Below are positions 1-8,133 of a stretch of DNA of 31,239 bases, in pieces. The notes below the pieces were generated by a model. That model saw only the letters and a list, made by a program, of their open reading frames with translations. It ran no database searches and was not told the origin of the DNA. A program made the position numbers and the translations under genes. Numbering within the stretch: the first letter of the stretch is position 1; every line of letters starts with the position of its first letter. Origin of the DNA: Prevotellaceae bacterium UBA1726 (GTDB lineage: Bacteria; Bacteroidota; Bacteroidia; Bacteroidales; Bacteroidaceae); assembly GCA_002316005.1 (NCBI GenBank), contig DCIM01000022.1:38004-69242 (forward strand). Direction: 5' to 3'.

Positions 1-1047
1 ATAACAGAAAAGTACGAGCGCTTCCTTACTGATCCTTATGGATATGTGGCTTATCGCACAACCGGTGACATCAAAATCGATGGTGTTCTTGATGAGGCTG
101 ATTGGGCAAAGGCACAGCCTACAGAGAAATTCGCTGATATCAGCGGTGAGGGATTCCCAACTCCTAAGTATGCCACAACAGCAAAGATTATGTGGGATGA
201 CGAGTATCTCTACATTGGTGCTGAAATGGAAGAACCAAATGTGTGGGGCGTAATAACGAAGCATGATGAAGTAATCTACAACGACCCTGATTTTGAGGTA
301 TTCATTGACCCAGATAATGATGCCCAGAACTACTTCGAGATTGAGGCAAATGCACTCGGAACAGTATTTGATCTCTTCATTCAGAAGCCTTATAGAGCGC
401 TTACTCGTGCCTTTGTGACATTCTCTTGGGACACTCCAGGACTGAAGCTCGATACTCACATATATGGTACTCTCAACAACAGCAAGGATACAGACAAGGG
501 TTGGACTATTGAGATGGCTATTCCTCGTACTGCTATTGCTGCTGAATTTGATAATTACCTCAAGGCTGGCAACTATCTTCGTGTTGGTTTCTCACGCGTT
601 GAATGGCAGACAGAGACAGATGCTCAGGGCAAGACAACCCGTAAGAATGGTCCTGACGGAAAGCGCCTCCCTGAGGACAACTGGACATGGCCTTCTACCG
701 GACAGATTGCTATGCATATGCCAGAGCGCTGGGGTTATGTCTATATCTCTGATAAGAAAGTGGGCGAGGGTAGTGTGAAATTTGAATATCCAACCGACCG
801 CCCAATTGAAAAACTCCTCTGGGCAATGTTCTATGCTCAGGAGACACATAAGAGCGAGACTGGTGCCTACTATTCTAAGTTGAAGGATTTCCGCCTCACA
901 GCTCAGGAGAAAGCACTCTTGCCTGCTGGTTCGGACATCAAGATTGAGGCATTGGCCAACAAGTATGAGATTACCGTAACAAAGGCCGATGGTTCTTCTG
1001 TCAGCATTGACGAGAACGGATATGTCTGCCGTCGTGAAAAGAAATAA
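1..1047 (+). CDS. CBM9-like carbohydrate-binding protein (5' truncated)
   Basis: The frame is open from the first base, so the true start and any signal peptide lie outside the window. The visible residues read RTTGDIKIDGVLDEADW, the typical opening of the family 9-like carbohydrate-binding domain (PF06452 type). Further family-like motifs follow: AKIMWDDEYLYIGAEMEEP, a DPDFEVFIDPD segment and NYFEIEANALGT, which are strands of a beta-sandwich that binds sugars. In Bacteroidetes such domains occur on secreted or periplasmic proteins of polysaccharide-use loci, sometimes without a catalytic partner. It stands 18 bases before a GHL10-like lipoprotein, a sugar symporter and a GH130 enzyme, all on the same strand, so it is probably part of that operon and handles the same glycan. 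No catalytic domain is visible in the part present. The family call is confident; the ligand is unknown. Confidence 0.85.
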   Translation: MTEKYERFLTDPYGYVAYRTTGDIKIDGVLDEADWAKAQPTEKFADISGEGFPTPKYATTAKIMWDDEYLYIGAEMEEPNVWGVITKHDEVIYNDPDFEVFIDPDNDAQNYFEIEANALGTVFDLFIQKPYRALTRAFVTFSWDTPGLKLDTHIYGTLNNSKDTDKGWTIEMAIPRTAIAAEFDNYLKAGNYLRVGFSRVEWQTETDAQGKTTRKNGPDGKRLPEDNWTWPSTGQIAMHMPERWGYVYISDKKVGEGSVKFEYPTDRPIEKLLWAMFYAQETHKSETGAYYSKLKDFRLTAQEKALLPAGSDIKIEALANKYEITVTKADGSSVSIDENGYVCRREKK

Positions 1048-1065
1048 CAAAAAACAACTATAATT

Positions 1066-2205
1066 ATGAAGAATCTATTTTTAGCAGTATTTGCCTTTTT
1101 GGCATTGGTTTCATGCACAAAGCAGGAAGTTTCGCCTTCTGTAAAGGCTTACGGATGGAGTGGCTGGAATGAGGAAGAAGTGTCGGAAGACAGTCTCCGC
1201 GCAATGTTCCAGGAGTGGAAAGACCACGGCTTGGTTGGTGTTTGTATGGAGTGTCACTTTGATGTTGAGAAGACTACTCGTTGTGCCGCTATTGCTCATG
1301 AGGTTGGACTTGAGTATCATGCTTGGGCTCCTTCAATGATTCAGGGTGAAATGCCTGAAAGCTGGTATACTGTAAACCGTCTTGGTAAGTCTGCCTATAA
1401 TGAGGCTGACCGCGCGTATGTACCTTACTATCAGACTCTCGACCCTCATAATCCAGAGGTTATTAAGTTCATGGTTGACAGCTACTGCAAGTTGGCTGAA
1501 ATTCCAAATGTTGACTATGTTCAGTTTGACTATATCCGTTATGCTGATGCTATTCTTTCGGAAGGTCTTTGGGAGAAGTATAACGAGCAGATTAAGCACG
1601 AATGGCGTACTTCTGACGGTGTTGTTCATGAGTATCCTGTGGCAGATTATTGCTACTGTGATGACTGCTGTGCTGACTTTAAGGCAAAGACTGGTATTGA
1701 TATCAAGGCAAAGCTTGCTGAAGGTGTTGACCCTCAGACAATTCCGGAGTGGGCTCAGTTCCGTTGCGACAATGTTACAAATCTCGTGAATGAGGTTTGC
1801 AAGGCTGTTCATGCAAAGGGCGGAAAGCTCAGCGCTGATGTTTTCCCTGGTCCAAAGAGTCATGCTGAGAAGATGGTTCGCCAGCAATGGAACAAGTGGG
1901 ATGTTGATGTGTTCTTCCCAATGAACTACAATAACTTCTATATGCAAGGTCCAGAGTGGCTTTATACCATCACAAAGGAAGAAGTTGAGAGCACAGATAA
2001 ACCAGTCATGAGTGGCCTCATGATTTGCAAGGACTGGCAGAACCGCAAGTCTCTCTGTGATCCTGAGAATACAGGACTTATCCCTTCAGAGATAGCAGAG
2101 GCTGTAGGCGGTGCTGTTAAGGCAGGTGCAGCAGGTGTTTGTCTTTTCACTCCTCAGAGTATGACTGCAGAGCATTGGGCAGAATTCGAAAAAGCAATTA
2201 AATAA
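1066..2205 (+). CDS. Putative GHL10-like (family 10-like TIM-barrel) glycoside hydrolase lipoprotein
   Basis: The N-terminus is a lipoprotein signal with a lipobox ending at Cys17 (ALVSC), followed by TKQE, so the mature protein should be lipid-anchored in the envelope. The body looks like a TIM barrel: DYVQFDYIRYAD at about residues 150-161 matches the DGIxxDYIRYP signature of GHL10-type proteins (PF02638), KLSADVFPG near 255-262 fits a later strand, and VFFPMNYNNFY follows. A cysteine cluster C-Y-C-D-D-C-C at 196-202 resembles the CxCxxC segment seen in related putative glycosidases and may bind metal or form disulphides. It lies between a CBM9-like protein and a sugar symporter, 15 bases upstream of the latter. 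Hydrolysis of a glycan is inferred from fold and context; many family members are uncharacterised. Confidence 0.75.
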   Translation: MKNLFLAVFAFLALVSCTKQEVSPSVKAYGWSGWNEEEVSEDSLRAMFQEWKDHGLVGVCMECHFDVEKTTRCAAIAHEVGLEYHAWAPSMIQGEMPESWYTVNRLGKSAYNEADRAYVPYYQTLDPHNPEVIKFMVDSYCKLAEIPNVDYVQFDYIRYADAILSEGLWEKYNEQIKHEWRTSDGVVHEYPVADYCYCDDCCADFKAKTGIDIKAKLAEGVDPQTIPEWAQFRCDNVTNLVNEVCKAVHAKGGKLSADVFPGPKSHAEKMVRQQWNKWDVDVFFPMNYNNFYMQGPEWLYTITKEEVESTDKPVMSGLMICKDWQNRKSLCDPENTGLIPSEIAEAVGGAVKAGAAGVCLFTPQSMTAEHWAEFEKAIK

Positions 2206-2220
2206 AAACAATTAAAATAA

Positions 2221-3558
2221 ATGGCAAGTTTAAAGGAAAAAATCGGTTATGCTCTTGGTGATGCAGCAGCCGGTGGTATTACATGGAAGGTAATGTCTAT
2301 TGCTTTTCCATTCTTCTTCACAAACATCTATGGTCTGACTTTGGCTGATACAGCAGCACTTATGCTTATCGCCCGTATGTTTGATGTGGTAACTGACCCT
2401 CTCATGGGTTCGCTCGCTGACCGTACACAGTCTCGTTGGGGTACATATCGCCCATGGCTTATCTTTGGCGCTATTCCTCTCGGACTAATCTTCGCCCTTC
2501 TTCTCTACACACCGGAATTTGGTCCTGTAGGCAAGCGTATTTGGGCTTATGGCTTCTATCTCCTTATGATGGCAGTCTATACAGCAGTAAATGTGCCTTA
2601 TGGTTCACTCCTTGGTGTGATGACCGACGATGACAACGAGAAGAACGAGTTCTCTTCTTATCGTATGGTAGGTGCTTACGCTATGGGTTTCATCACCCTT
2701 TTGTCATTCCCTTATCTGCAGAAATTCATTGGTGGCACAGACGCTCATCAGTATGCTGTAATTGGTGCAAGTCTTGGATTCTTGGCTGCAGCAATGACAA
2801 TGGCTTGCGGTTTCCTCACCAAGGAGCGCCTGAAGCCAGTTCGCGCTGAGAAGTTCTCTTTCAAGCCTTTTGCAGACTTGTTCAAGAATAAGCCTTGGAT
2901 TTACCTTACTCTTGTAGGTATCTGCACAAACTTCTTCAATGGTTTCCGCTATGCTGCAGCTGCTTATATGTTCACATATTGCGTCACTGGCGATGTAACC
3001 TTCATGGGCCTTATCGTCAATTACACCGTATTCATGACATTCGGTGAGGTGGTTTGTATGATTGCCGGTGGTCTTTCTCCAAAGTTCACACAGTGGGCAG
3101 GTTCAAAGAAAAAGGCGTTCACTTATGCAGGAATCATCTGTCTTGTGACATCAATCGCATTCTTCTTCATCCCAATGGATGCAAAATATATTGGTGTGAT
3201 GATTGCTTTCGTCATCATTACATCAATCGGTATTGGTATCTATTCACCGCTGCTTTGGTCTATGTATGCAGATGTTGCTGACTATGCAACAGAGAAGAAC
3301 GGTACATCTTCAACAGGTCTTATCTTCTCTTCTGGTACAATGTCGCAGAAGTTTGGCTCTGCTATCTCAGGCGCTCTCATCACATTGTTCCTTGGTTGGG
3401 CAGGTCTTCATACTGTTGCAGGTTCAAGCGAACCAATCATCTCTGCAGGTTGTGAGGAAAGCGTTCGCACAATGACTTGGGCTCTGTTCTCACTCATTCC
3501 AGCTGGTGTAATCTGCGTGATGTTGTTCCTCATCTATAAGTATCCTATTAAGAAATAA
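2221..3558 (+). CDS. GPH-family (MelB-like) sugar:cation symporter
   Basis: This is a polytopic inner-membrane protein of 445 residues, the usual length for glycoside-pentoside-hexuronide:cation symporters of the major facilitator superfamily. The diagnostic loop FDVVTDPLMGSLADRTQSRW at about residues 54-73 is followed by GTYRPWLIFG. Asp55 and Asp59 fall at the same numbers as two cation-site aspartates of MelB. About twelve hydrophobic segments can be read. It is 5 bases upstream of a GH130 phosphorylase, so the likely cargo is a mannose-containing disaccharide or short oligosaccharide delivered to that cytoplasmic enzyme. The arrangement resembles known Bacteroides mannan or N-glycan scavenging operons in which such a symporter is paired with GH130. 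The substrate is inferred from context only. Confidence 0.9.
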   Translation: MASLKEKIGYALGDAAAGGITWKVMSIAFPFFFTNIYGLTLADTAALMLIARMFDVVTDPLMGSLADRTQSRWGTYRPWLIFGAIPLGLIFALLLYTPEFGPVGKRIWAYGFYLLMMAVYTAVNVPYGSLLGVMTDDDNEKNEFSSYRMVGAYAMGFITLLSFPYLQKFIGGTDAHQYAVIGASLGFLAAAMTMACGFLTKERLKPVRAEKFSFKPFADLFKNKPWIYLTLVGICTNFFNGFRYAAAAYMFTYCVTGDVTFMGLIVNYTVFMTFGEVVCMIAGGLSPKFTQWAGSKKKAFTYAGIICLVTSIAFFFIPMDAKYIGVMIAFVIITSIGIGIYSPLLWSMYADVADYATEKNGTSSTGLIFSSGTMSQKFGSAISGALITLFLGWAGLHTVAGSSEPIISAGCEESVRTMTWALFSLIPAGVICVMLFLIYKYPIKK

Positions 3559-3563
3559 TAATT

Positions 3564-4550
3564 ATGAAAGTAGATACAAACAAATTGCCTTGGGTTGAGC
3601 GTCCGGAGGGATATCCTGAAGTGATGTGGCGTGATCCAAAGAATCCTATTATCGACCGTTATAGCATTCCTTGCTCAAACAGTATTTTCAACAGTGCTGT
3701 AGTTCCTTTTGAGGACGGTTTTGCTGGAGTGTTCCGTTGTGACAATCGTGCTGTGCAGATGAACATCTTCGCTGGTTTCTCAAAGGATGGAATCAACTGG
3801 GAAATTGAACACGAACCAATCGTTTTCGAGGCTGGCAACACAGACATGATTGAAAGCACCTATAAATATGACCCACGCGTTGTATGGATAGAGGACCGCT
3901 ATTGGATTACCTGGTGTAACGGATACAAAGGACAACCAACAATCGGCATTGGCTACACATTCGATTTCAAGAAGTTCTACCAGTGCGAAAATGCCTTCCT
4001 GCCATTCAACCGCAATGGTGTTCTTCTTCCTGAGAAGATAAACGGCATGTATGCAATGCTCAGTCGCCCTTCAGACAGCGGCCACACCCCATTTGGTGAT
4101 ATCTATCTCAGCTATTCACCAGATATGAAGTTCTGGGGAAATCACAGATTGGTAATGCGTCCTACACCTTTTGATATCAGCGCTTGGCAATGCTTGAAGA
4201 TTGGTGCGGGTCCTGCTCCAATTCGTACAAGTGAGGGCTGGTTGTTGTTCTATCATGGCGTAATTGGTACTTGCAATGGCTATCGCTATTCTATGGGTGC
4301 AGCACTTCTCGACCTTGAAGATCCTTCAAAGGTGCTCTATCGCACACAGTCGTATCTCCTTGCCCCAGCTGAAATCTACGAGTTGACAGGCGATGTTCCT
4401 GGTGTGGTATTCCCTTGCACAGCCCTTACTGATGGCGATCGCGTCATAGTATATTATGGTGCAGCAGATACTCATGTTTGTGCGGCTTATGGCTATATTG
4501 ACGAAATCGTTGAATTTGTCAAGCACAACTCGTATCTAAGCAAAGACTAA
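3564..4550 (+). CDS. GH130 family beta-mannoside phosphorylase
   Basis: The protein has 328 residues and no signal peptide, so it is cytoplasmic. It shows the five-bladed propeller pattern of GH130: NSAVVPFEDGFAGVFRCD, then GFSKDGINWE, then ESTYKYDPRVVWIEDRYWITW. Asp103 in YDPR sits where the family keeps its catalytic acid. Later motifs include GAGPAPIRTSEGWLLFYHG and VIVYYGAADTHVCAAY, both characteristic. GH130 enzymes phosphorolyse beta-linked mannosides to mannose-1-phosphate. The length of about 330 residues fits the shorter subgroup (mannosyl-oligosaccharide or mannosyl-GlcNAc phosphorylases) better than the longer mannosylglucose phosphorylases, but subgroup cannot be settled by eye. 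It is the last gene of the operon, 5 bases after the symporter and just before a terminator. Confidence 0.9.
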   Translation: MKVDTNKLPWVERPEGYPEVMWRDPKNPIIDRYSIPCSNSIFNSAVVPFEDGFAGVFRCDNRAVQMNIFAGFSKDGINWEIEHEPIVFEAGNTDMIESTYKYDPRVVWIEDRYWITWCNGYKGQPTIGIGYTFDFKKFYQCENAFLPFNRNGVLLPEKINGMYAMLSRPSDSGHTPFGDIYLSYSPDMKFWGNHRLVMRPTPFDISAWQCLKIGAGPAPIRTSEGWLLFYHGVIGTCNGYRYSMGAALLDLEDPSKVLYRTQSYLLAPAEIYELTGDVPGVVFPCTALTDGDRVIVYYGAADTHVCAAYGYIDEIVEFVKHNSYLSKD

Positions 4551-4560
4551 TAAACAAATT

Positions 4561-4600
4561 GTAGGCTCGCCCACAAAAAGCGGGCCTACTTTTGCTTTTA
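4561..4600 (+). terminator. Intrinsic terminator after the GH130 operon
   Basis: A 10-bp stem (4561-4570 with 4580-4589, one T-G pair) encloses a short A-rich loop and is followed by TTTTGCTTTTA. It begins 10 bases after the GH130 stop codon and should end the sugar-use operon. Confidence 0.85.
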
Positions 4601-4651
4601 CTTGATATTTTTCAGTTTTTCCAATCAAATGTTCTAAATTTCAGTAAAATA

Positions 4652-4683
4652 TTTGCACAATTGAAAAATATCCATTAATTTTG
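4652..4683 (+). promoter_or_regulatory. Bacteroidetes-type promoter for the acyltransferase fusion gene
   Basis: TTTG at 4652-4655 is followed after 20 bases by TAATTTTG at 4676-4683, matching the -33 TTTG and -7 TAnnTTTG boxes of Bacteroidetes primary sigma promoters. The start codon is 26 bases beyond the -7 box. Confidence 0.75.
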
Positions 4684-4709
4684 CCCACGCAAATAAAAAC
4701 CCCAAGAGT

Positions 4710-7214
4710 ATGGCTATAATTCTTCCTTCCCAGAATGGCGATACATTCGTCAAGGCTTCCAACAAAGTAGCAATAATCAGTAAAGAACGCGAGATAACAT
4801 ACAGCGAACTGCTTCGTTATGCTACCCTCTATTCAAAGCAGATTCCAACCGAAAAGAACGCTAAAACTCTCATTGTGAGCGAAAACCGCGAAGGTTGGTT
4901 CTTTGCTCTTTATGGTGTGTGGGCAAACGAAGGCATTGTTGTGCCTGTTGATGCTGCATCCACTGCCGAAGATGTGGCATATATCATCAACGACTGTACT
5001 CCTAACTGCATTTGGACTTCTCTGGCAAAGAAGCAACTTGTCACAGATGCCCTTGCATTGGCAGGAAAAGAAGTGAAGGTAAATGTCATTGACGATTATG
5101 AGAATGCAGATGTGCAGAATGAGGAATTGGCAAACATCACATTGCGTCTTGAAGACCTCGGCCTTATCTGCTATACATCAGGTACTACAGGTTCACCAAA
5201 AGGTGTGATGCTCACATTCGATAATATCATGGTCAATGTGCGCGCCATATCTACTGAGGTGGAGATTTTCAATGCCGAACGCAGAACCCTCGTACTTCTT
5301 CCTTTGCACCATGTATTGCCATTGGTAGGAACAGCAGTGATGCCAATAGTTATTGGTGGTGGAGTGGCAATCTGTCCTTCACTTTCTGCAGCCGACATTA
5401 TGGGCACACTTTGCAGAGGAAAGATAGCAATCATGATTGGTGTACCTCGTTTGTGGCAGACACTTTATCGCGGAATAAAGGGCAAGATTGATGCAAGTGC
5501 TATCACTCGTGGTTTGTTCAATCTCTGTCTGAAGGCGCAGAATCGTACTCTCTCGCGTACAATATTCAAATCTGTACATAAGAAGATGGGTGGAAACATC
5601 ACCTTCTGTGTGAGTGGTGGTGCTGCTCTTGACTACGATACAGCCATTGGATTAAAGACACTCGGCCTTGATGTGCTCGAGGGATATGGCATGACAGAGG
5701 CTGCTCCAATGATTGCCTTTACTCGTCCGGACGATATTCTTCCGGGAAGTGTGGGATTGGCAATTCCGGGTTGTGAGGTGAGCGTTATTGATGGCGAACT
5801 TTGTGCTCGTGGTGCAAATGTGATGAAAGGTTACTACAATCGTCCAGAGGAAACAGCAGACATCATTGACAAAGACGGATGGCTGCACACAGGCGACCTC
5901 GGAAAATTGGACGAGAAAGGCCGTATCTTCATCACTGGCCGAAAGAAGGAGATTATCGTTCTCTCTAACGGAAAGAATGTAAATCCAACAGAAATCGAGC
6001 ATAAACTCGAACATTATGCCGATATTGTGAAAGAGGCAGCAGTTGCCCAGGATGGTGATATGCTCAAGGCAATCATTGTTCCTCAGGCAATATGGGCAAT
6101 GGACAAGACAATGGAAGAAATGGAGGAGGGAATAAAGCGTGAATTGCTCGAACCTTACAACCTCACCGTTGCTCCATACAAGAAACTCATGAGCCTTCTT
6201 GTCTATCAGGGTGACCTCCCTCGCACACGAATGGAAAAACTGCAGAGATTCAAACTCCAGGAACTCATTCGTGAGGCATCTCAGCCAGCAAAGGCAGGGG
6301 AAACAGAGATGGAGGAGACAAACGAGATGTTCCCTGAGTATAAGATTCTCAAGGATTATCTTACTGCAGAGAAGCATTGTGAGGTACATCCAACTTCAAC
6401 ACTTGAAACCGACCTTGCTATGGATTCACTCGACAAGGTGGCGCTTCAGGGATTCATTGAGCAGACATTCGGTACAGAACTCACAGCCGACCGTATTGCT
6501 GCATTTGCGAATGTAGGTGAAATGGCCGAATTCCTTGCAGAGTCGAAGACACGAATGGAAGTTGAGGACATTGATTGGCACAAGATGCTCAGTCAGTCGT
6601 CATCACATCTCCGCCTTCCAAAGATGTCGAATATGGGCATAAATCTCGTAAAGACTTTCCGCAAGTATGCAGAAAAGAAGTTCCAACTCGAGACTCGCGG
6701 ATTGGAGAATATCCCAACCTCTGGCCCTTACATCCTTGCACCAAATCACCAGAGTGTGCTTGATGGTCCGTTGGTAGTGTCTGCATTGAGCGAAGAGGCT
6801 TTGCGCGACATGTATTTCTATGCAAAGAAAGACCATGTTCGTGGTCCTTTGATGCGTTTCCTGGCTCGCAACAACAACATCATTATTATGGATTTGAGCA
6901 CATTGAAAGACTCAATCCGCATGCTCGGAGAAGTGTTGAAACAAGGCAGAAACATTGCCATTTTCCCAGAGGGAACTCGTACACGCGACGGAAAAGTGGG
7001 CAGTTTCAAGAAGGCATTTGCCATTCTGAGCAAGGAACTCGATGTTCCTGTAGTGCCAGTGCGTATTGAAGGCGCTTATGAGGCAATGCCTCGCGGAAAG
7101 CACATTCCTGTAAGTCATAAGGTTGTTGTGACCTATCTCCCTGTTGTGAAACCAACTGAGGATGATACTTACGACACACTTGCAGACAAGGTTCGTGATG
7201 TAATCGTAGGATAA
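4710..7214 (+). CDS. Acyl-adenylating enzyme / acyl carrier / PlsC acyltransferase fusion
   Basis: Three domains can be read in 834 residues. The first (about 1-530) is an AMP-binding acyl-CoA/acyl-ACP synthetase domain with the phosphate loop YTSGTTGSPKGV near 155, GYGMTEAAP, then TGDLGKLDEKGR and FITGRKKEIIVLSNGKNV. The second (about 545-625) resembles an acyl carrier protein: the DSLDKV motif puts Ser573 where phosphopantetheine would attach. The third (about 660-834) is a PlsC-type acyltransferase with NHQSVLD at 679-685 and FPEGTR at 752-757. The protein probably activates a fatty acid, may hold it on the internal carrier, and transfers it to a lysophospholipid at the membrane. Escherichia coli Aas joins related acyltransferase and synthetase domains in the opposite order. 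It has its own promoter and looks monocistronic. Domain calls are firm; substrate and use of the carrier are inferred. Confidence 0.88.
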   Translation: MAIILPSQNGDTFVKASNKVAIISKEREITYSELLRYATLYSKQIPTEKNAKTLIVSENREGWFFALYGVWANEGIVVPVDAASTAEDVAYIINDCTPNCIWTSLAKKQLVTDALALAGKEVKVNVIDDYENADVQNEELANITLRLEDLGLICYTSGTTGSPKGVMLTFDNIMVNVRAISTEVEIFNAERRTLVLLPLHHVLPLVGTAVMPIVIGGGVAICPSLSAADIMGTLCRGKIAIMIGVPRLWQTLYRGIKGKIDASAITRGLFNLCLKAQNRTLSRTIFKSVHKKMGGNITFCVSGGAALDYDTAIGLKTLGLDVLEGYGMTEAAPMIAFTRPDDILPGSVGLAIPGCEVSVIDGELCARGANVMKGYYNRPEETADIIDKDGWLHTGDLGKLDEKGRIFITGRKKEIIVLSNGKNVNPTEIEHKLEHYADIVKEAAVAQDGDMLKAIIVPQAIWAMDKTMEEMEEGIKRELLEPYNLTVAPYKKLMSLLVYQGDLPRTRMEKLQRFKLQELIREASQPAKAGETEMEETNEMFPEYKILKDYLTAEKHCEVHPTSTLETDLAMDSLDKVALQGFIEQTFGTELTADRIAAFANVGEMAEFLAESKTRMEVEDIDWHKMLSQSSSHLRLPKMSNMGINLVKTFRKYAEKKFQLETRGLENIPTSGPYILAPNHQSVLDGPLVVSALSEEALRDMYFYAKKDHVRGPLMRFLARNNNIIIMDLSTLKDSIRMLGEVLKQGRNIAIFPEGTRTRDGKVGSFKKAFAILSKELDVPVVPVRIEGAYEAMPRGKHIPVSHKVVVTYLPVVKPTEDDTYDTLADKVRDVIVG

Positions 7215-7232
7215 AAGAACAAGTAACAATAA

Positions 7233-7280
7233 CTCATCCTCTGCTTTTCTTTGCTTTGAAAGAGTGGGGCGGGGGATGAG
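7233..7280 (+). terminator. Possible terminator hairpin after the acyltransferase fusion
   Basis: CTCATCC at 7233-7239 can pair with GGATGAG at 7274-7280, with a smaller nested stem (TCTTT with AAAGA) inside. It is followed by AATTTCTTAAA, a weak U-tract, so termination may be partial and the next gene, 12 bases on, may be read through. Confidence 0.45.
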
Positions 7281-7292
7281 AATTTCTTAAAT

Positions 7293-7925
7293 ATGCCATC
7301 GTTTTTTCCACAGAAAGGAGAATGGGGAAATAGTTTCACCCATCTCTTTGGAGTCCTCTTTGCTCTGTCATCCATTTGGATGGTGTGGCCAGCTGTTCAT
7401 CGCAGTTGGCAATGGGCATTTGGTGTACTGTTTTTCATAGTGGGAATGTTCCTGATGTTCCTCTCAAGCACACTTTATCATTGGGCTCCTAAAGGAAGAG
7501 TGAAGCAGGCTTTGAGGAAATGCGACCACATCAGCATTTATGTGATGATTGCCTGCTCGTATACTCCAATCTGCGTTGCTGTTGTGGGAGGATGGCTTGG
7601 CTGGCTTATTTTCGGATTGATGTGGGCAATTGTCATTGCCGGAACAGTGTATAAACTGCTTGCTCTTGGCAAATATCCGAAACTCTCGCTTGCTCTCTAT
7701 CTGGCAATGGGGTGGAGTGTGATTTTCATTGCAAAACCCGTGTTTGAGCGACTGACACTTCTCTCTACTATTTTCCTTATTGCCGAGGGATTGTTCTATA
7801 CAGCCGGCACATATTTCTATGCCCACGACAAGCGCAAAAACTTTCACGCCATTTGGCATGTTTTTGTGTTCCTTGGAGCACTCGCCCATTGGAGTGTAGT
7901 GCTTACTCTGCTGCTTGCCAAATAG
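7293..7925 (+). CDS. Hemolysin III (YqfA/PAQR-like) family integral membrane protein
   Basis: The 210-residue protein has about seven hydrophobic segments and the conserved signature residues of the HlyIII/PAQR family: HLFGV near the N-terminus, SSTLYHW, then RKCDHISIYVMIACSYTP, and near the end KNFHAIWHVFVFLGALAHW. The histidines and aspartate in these motifs correspond to the zinc-binding set of PAQR proteins. The name hemolysin III is historical; a general role in membrane homeostasis is suspected for bacterial members but the reaction is unknown. Whether it shares a transcript with the upstream lipid-acylation gene is unclear; the adjacency to a membrane-lipid enzyme would be compatible with a membrane role. 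It converges on mtnN across a repeat-rich gap. Confidence 0.88.
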   Translation: MPSFFPQKGEWGNSFTHLFGVLFALSSIWMVWPAVHRSWQWAFGVLFFIVGMFLMFLSSTLYHWAPKGRVKQALRKCDHISIYVMIACSYTPICVAVVGGWLGWLIFGLMWAIVIAGTVYKLLALGKYPKLSLALYLAMGWSVIFIAKPVFERLTLLSTIFLIAEGLFYTAGTYFYAHDKRKNFHAIWHVFVFLGALAHWSVVLTLLLAK

Positions 7926-7946
7926 GCAAAATCCTTGCGAAATTGC

Positions 7947-8067
7947 GATTAAAAACAGGCGAAATCTTGATTCAAAACGGGTGTAAAAGTCATTCCACTG
8001 AAATGAAGTGCTCATTTAACTGAAATGAGGCTGTCATTCCACTTAAATGACAACCTCATTCCATTGG
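7947..8067. repeat. Degenerate tandem array with an exact 22-bp period
   Basis: Six units start at 7947, 7969, 7991, 8013, 8035 and 8057, every start exactly 22 bases apart and each opening with (G/C)ATT. Units 3 to 5 share the core CATTCCACTGAAATGA (16-17 of 22 bases identical between pairs), and units 1 and 2 match each other at 15 of 22. The sixth is partial. Units 3 to 5 also contain small inverted repeats, for example TCATT with AATGA. The array fills the gap between the convergent hlyIII-like gene and mtnN. Function unknown. Confidence 0.75.
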
Positions 8068-8077
8068 TTTTATTTTG

Positions 8078-8120
8078 CCCCTATGCTAAAGGCTGAAAAT
8101 CAGTGCTTTAGAGCGAGGGG
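8078..8120. terminator. Hairpin between convergent genes, possible bidirectional terminator
   Basis: CCCCTATGCTAAAG (8078-8091) can pair imperfectly with CTTTAGAGCGAGGGG (8106-8120). Neither strand has a clear U-tract after it, so this is a candidate transcript-end structure for the two converging genes, not a canonical terminator. Confidence 0.4.
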
Positions 8121-8133
8121 ATTTCCCTTGAAA

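Noticed and set aside
5652..6389. Antisense reading frame of about 245 codons inside the acyltransferase fusion
   Set aside because: The plus strand encodes conserved AMP-binding motifs here; the antisense product is Cys/Leu/His-rich without domains.
7938..8067. The 22-bp array read as a CRISPR
   Set aside because: The units are contiguous with no unique spacers and no cas genes are in the window; the repeats are too divergent.
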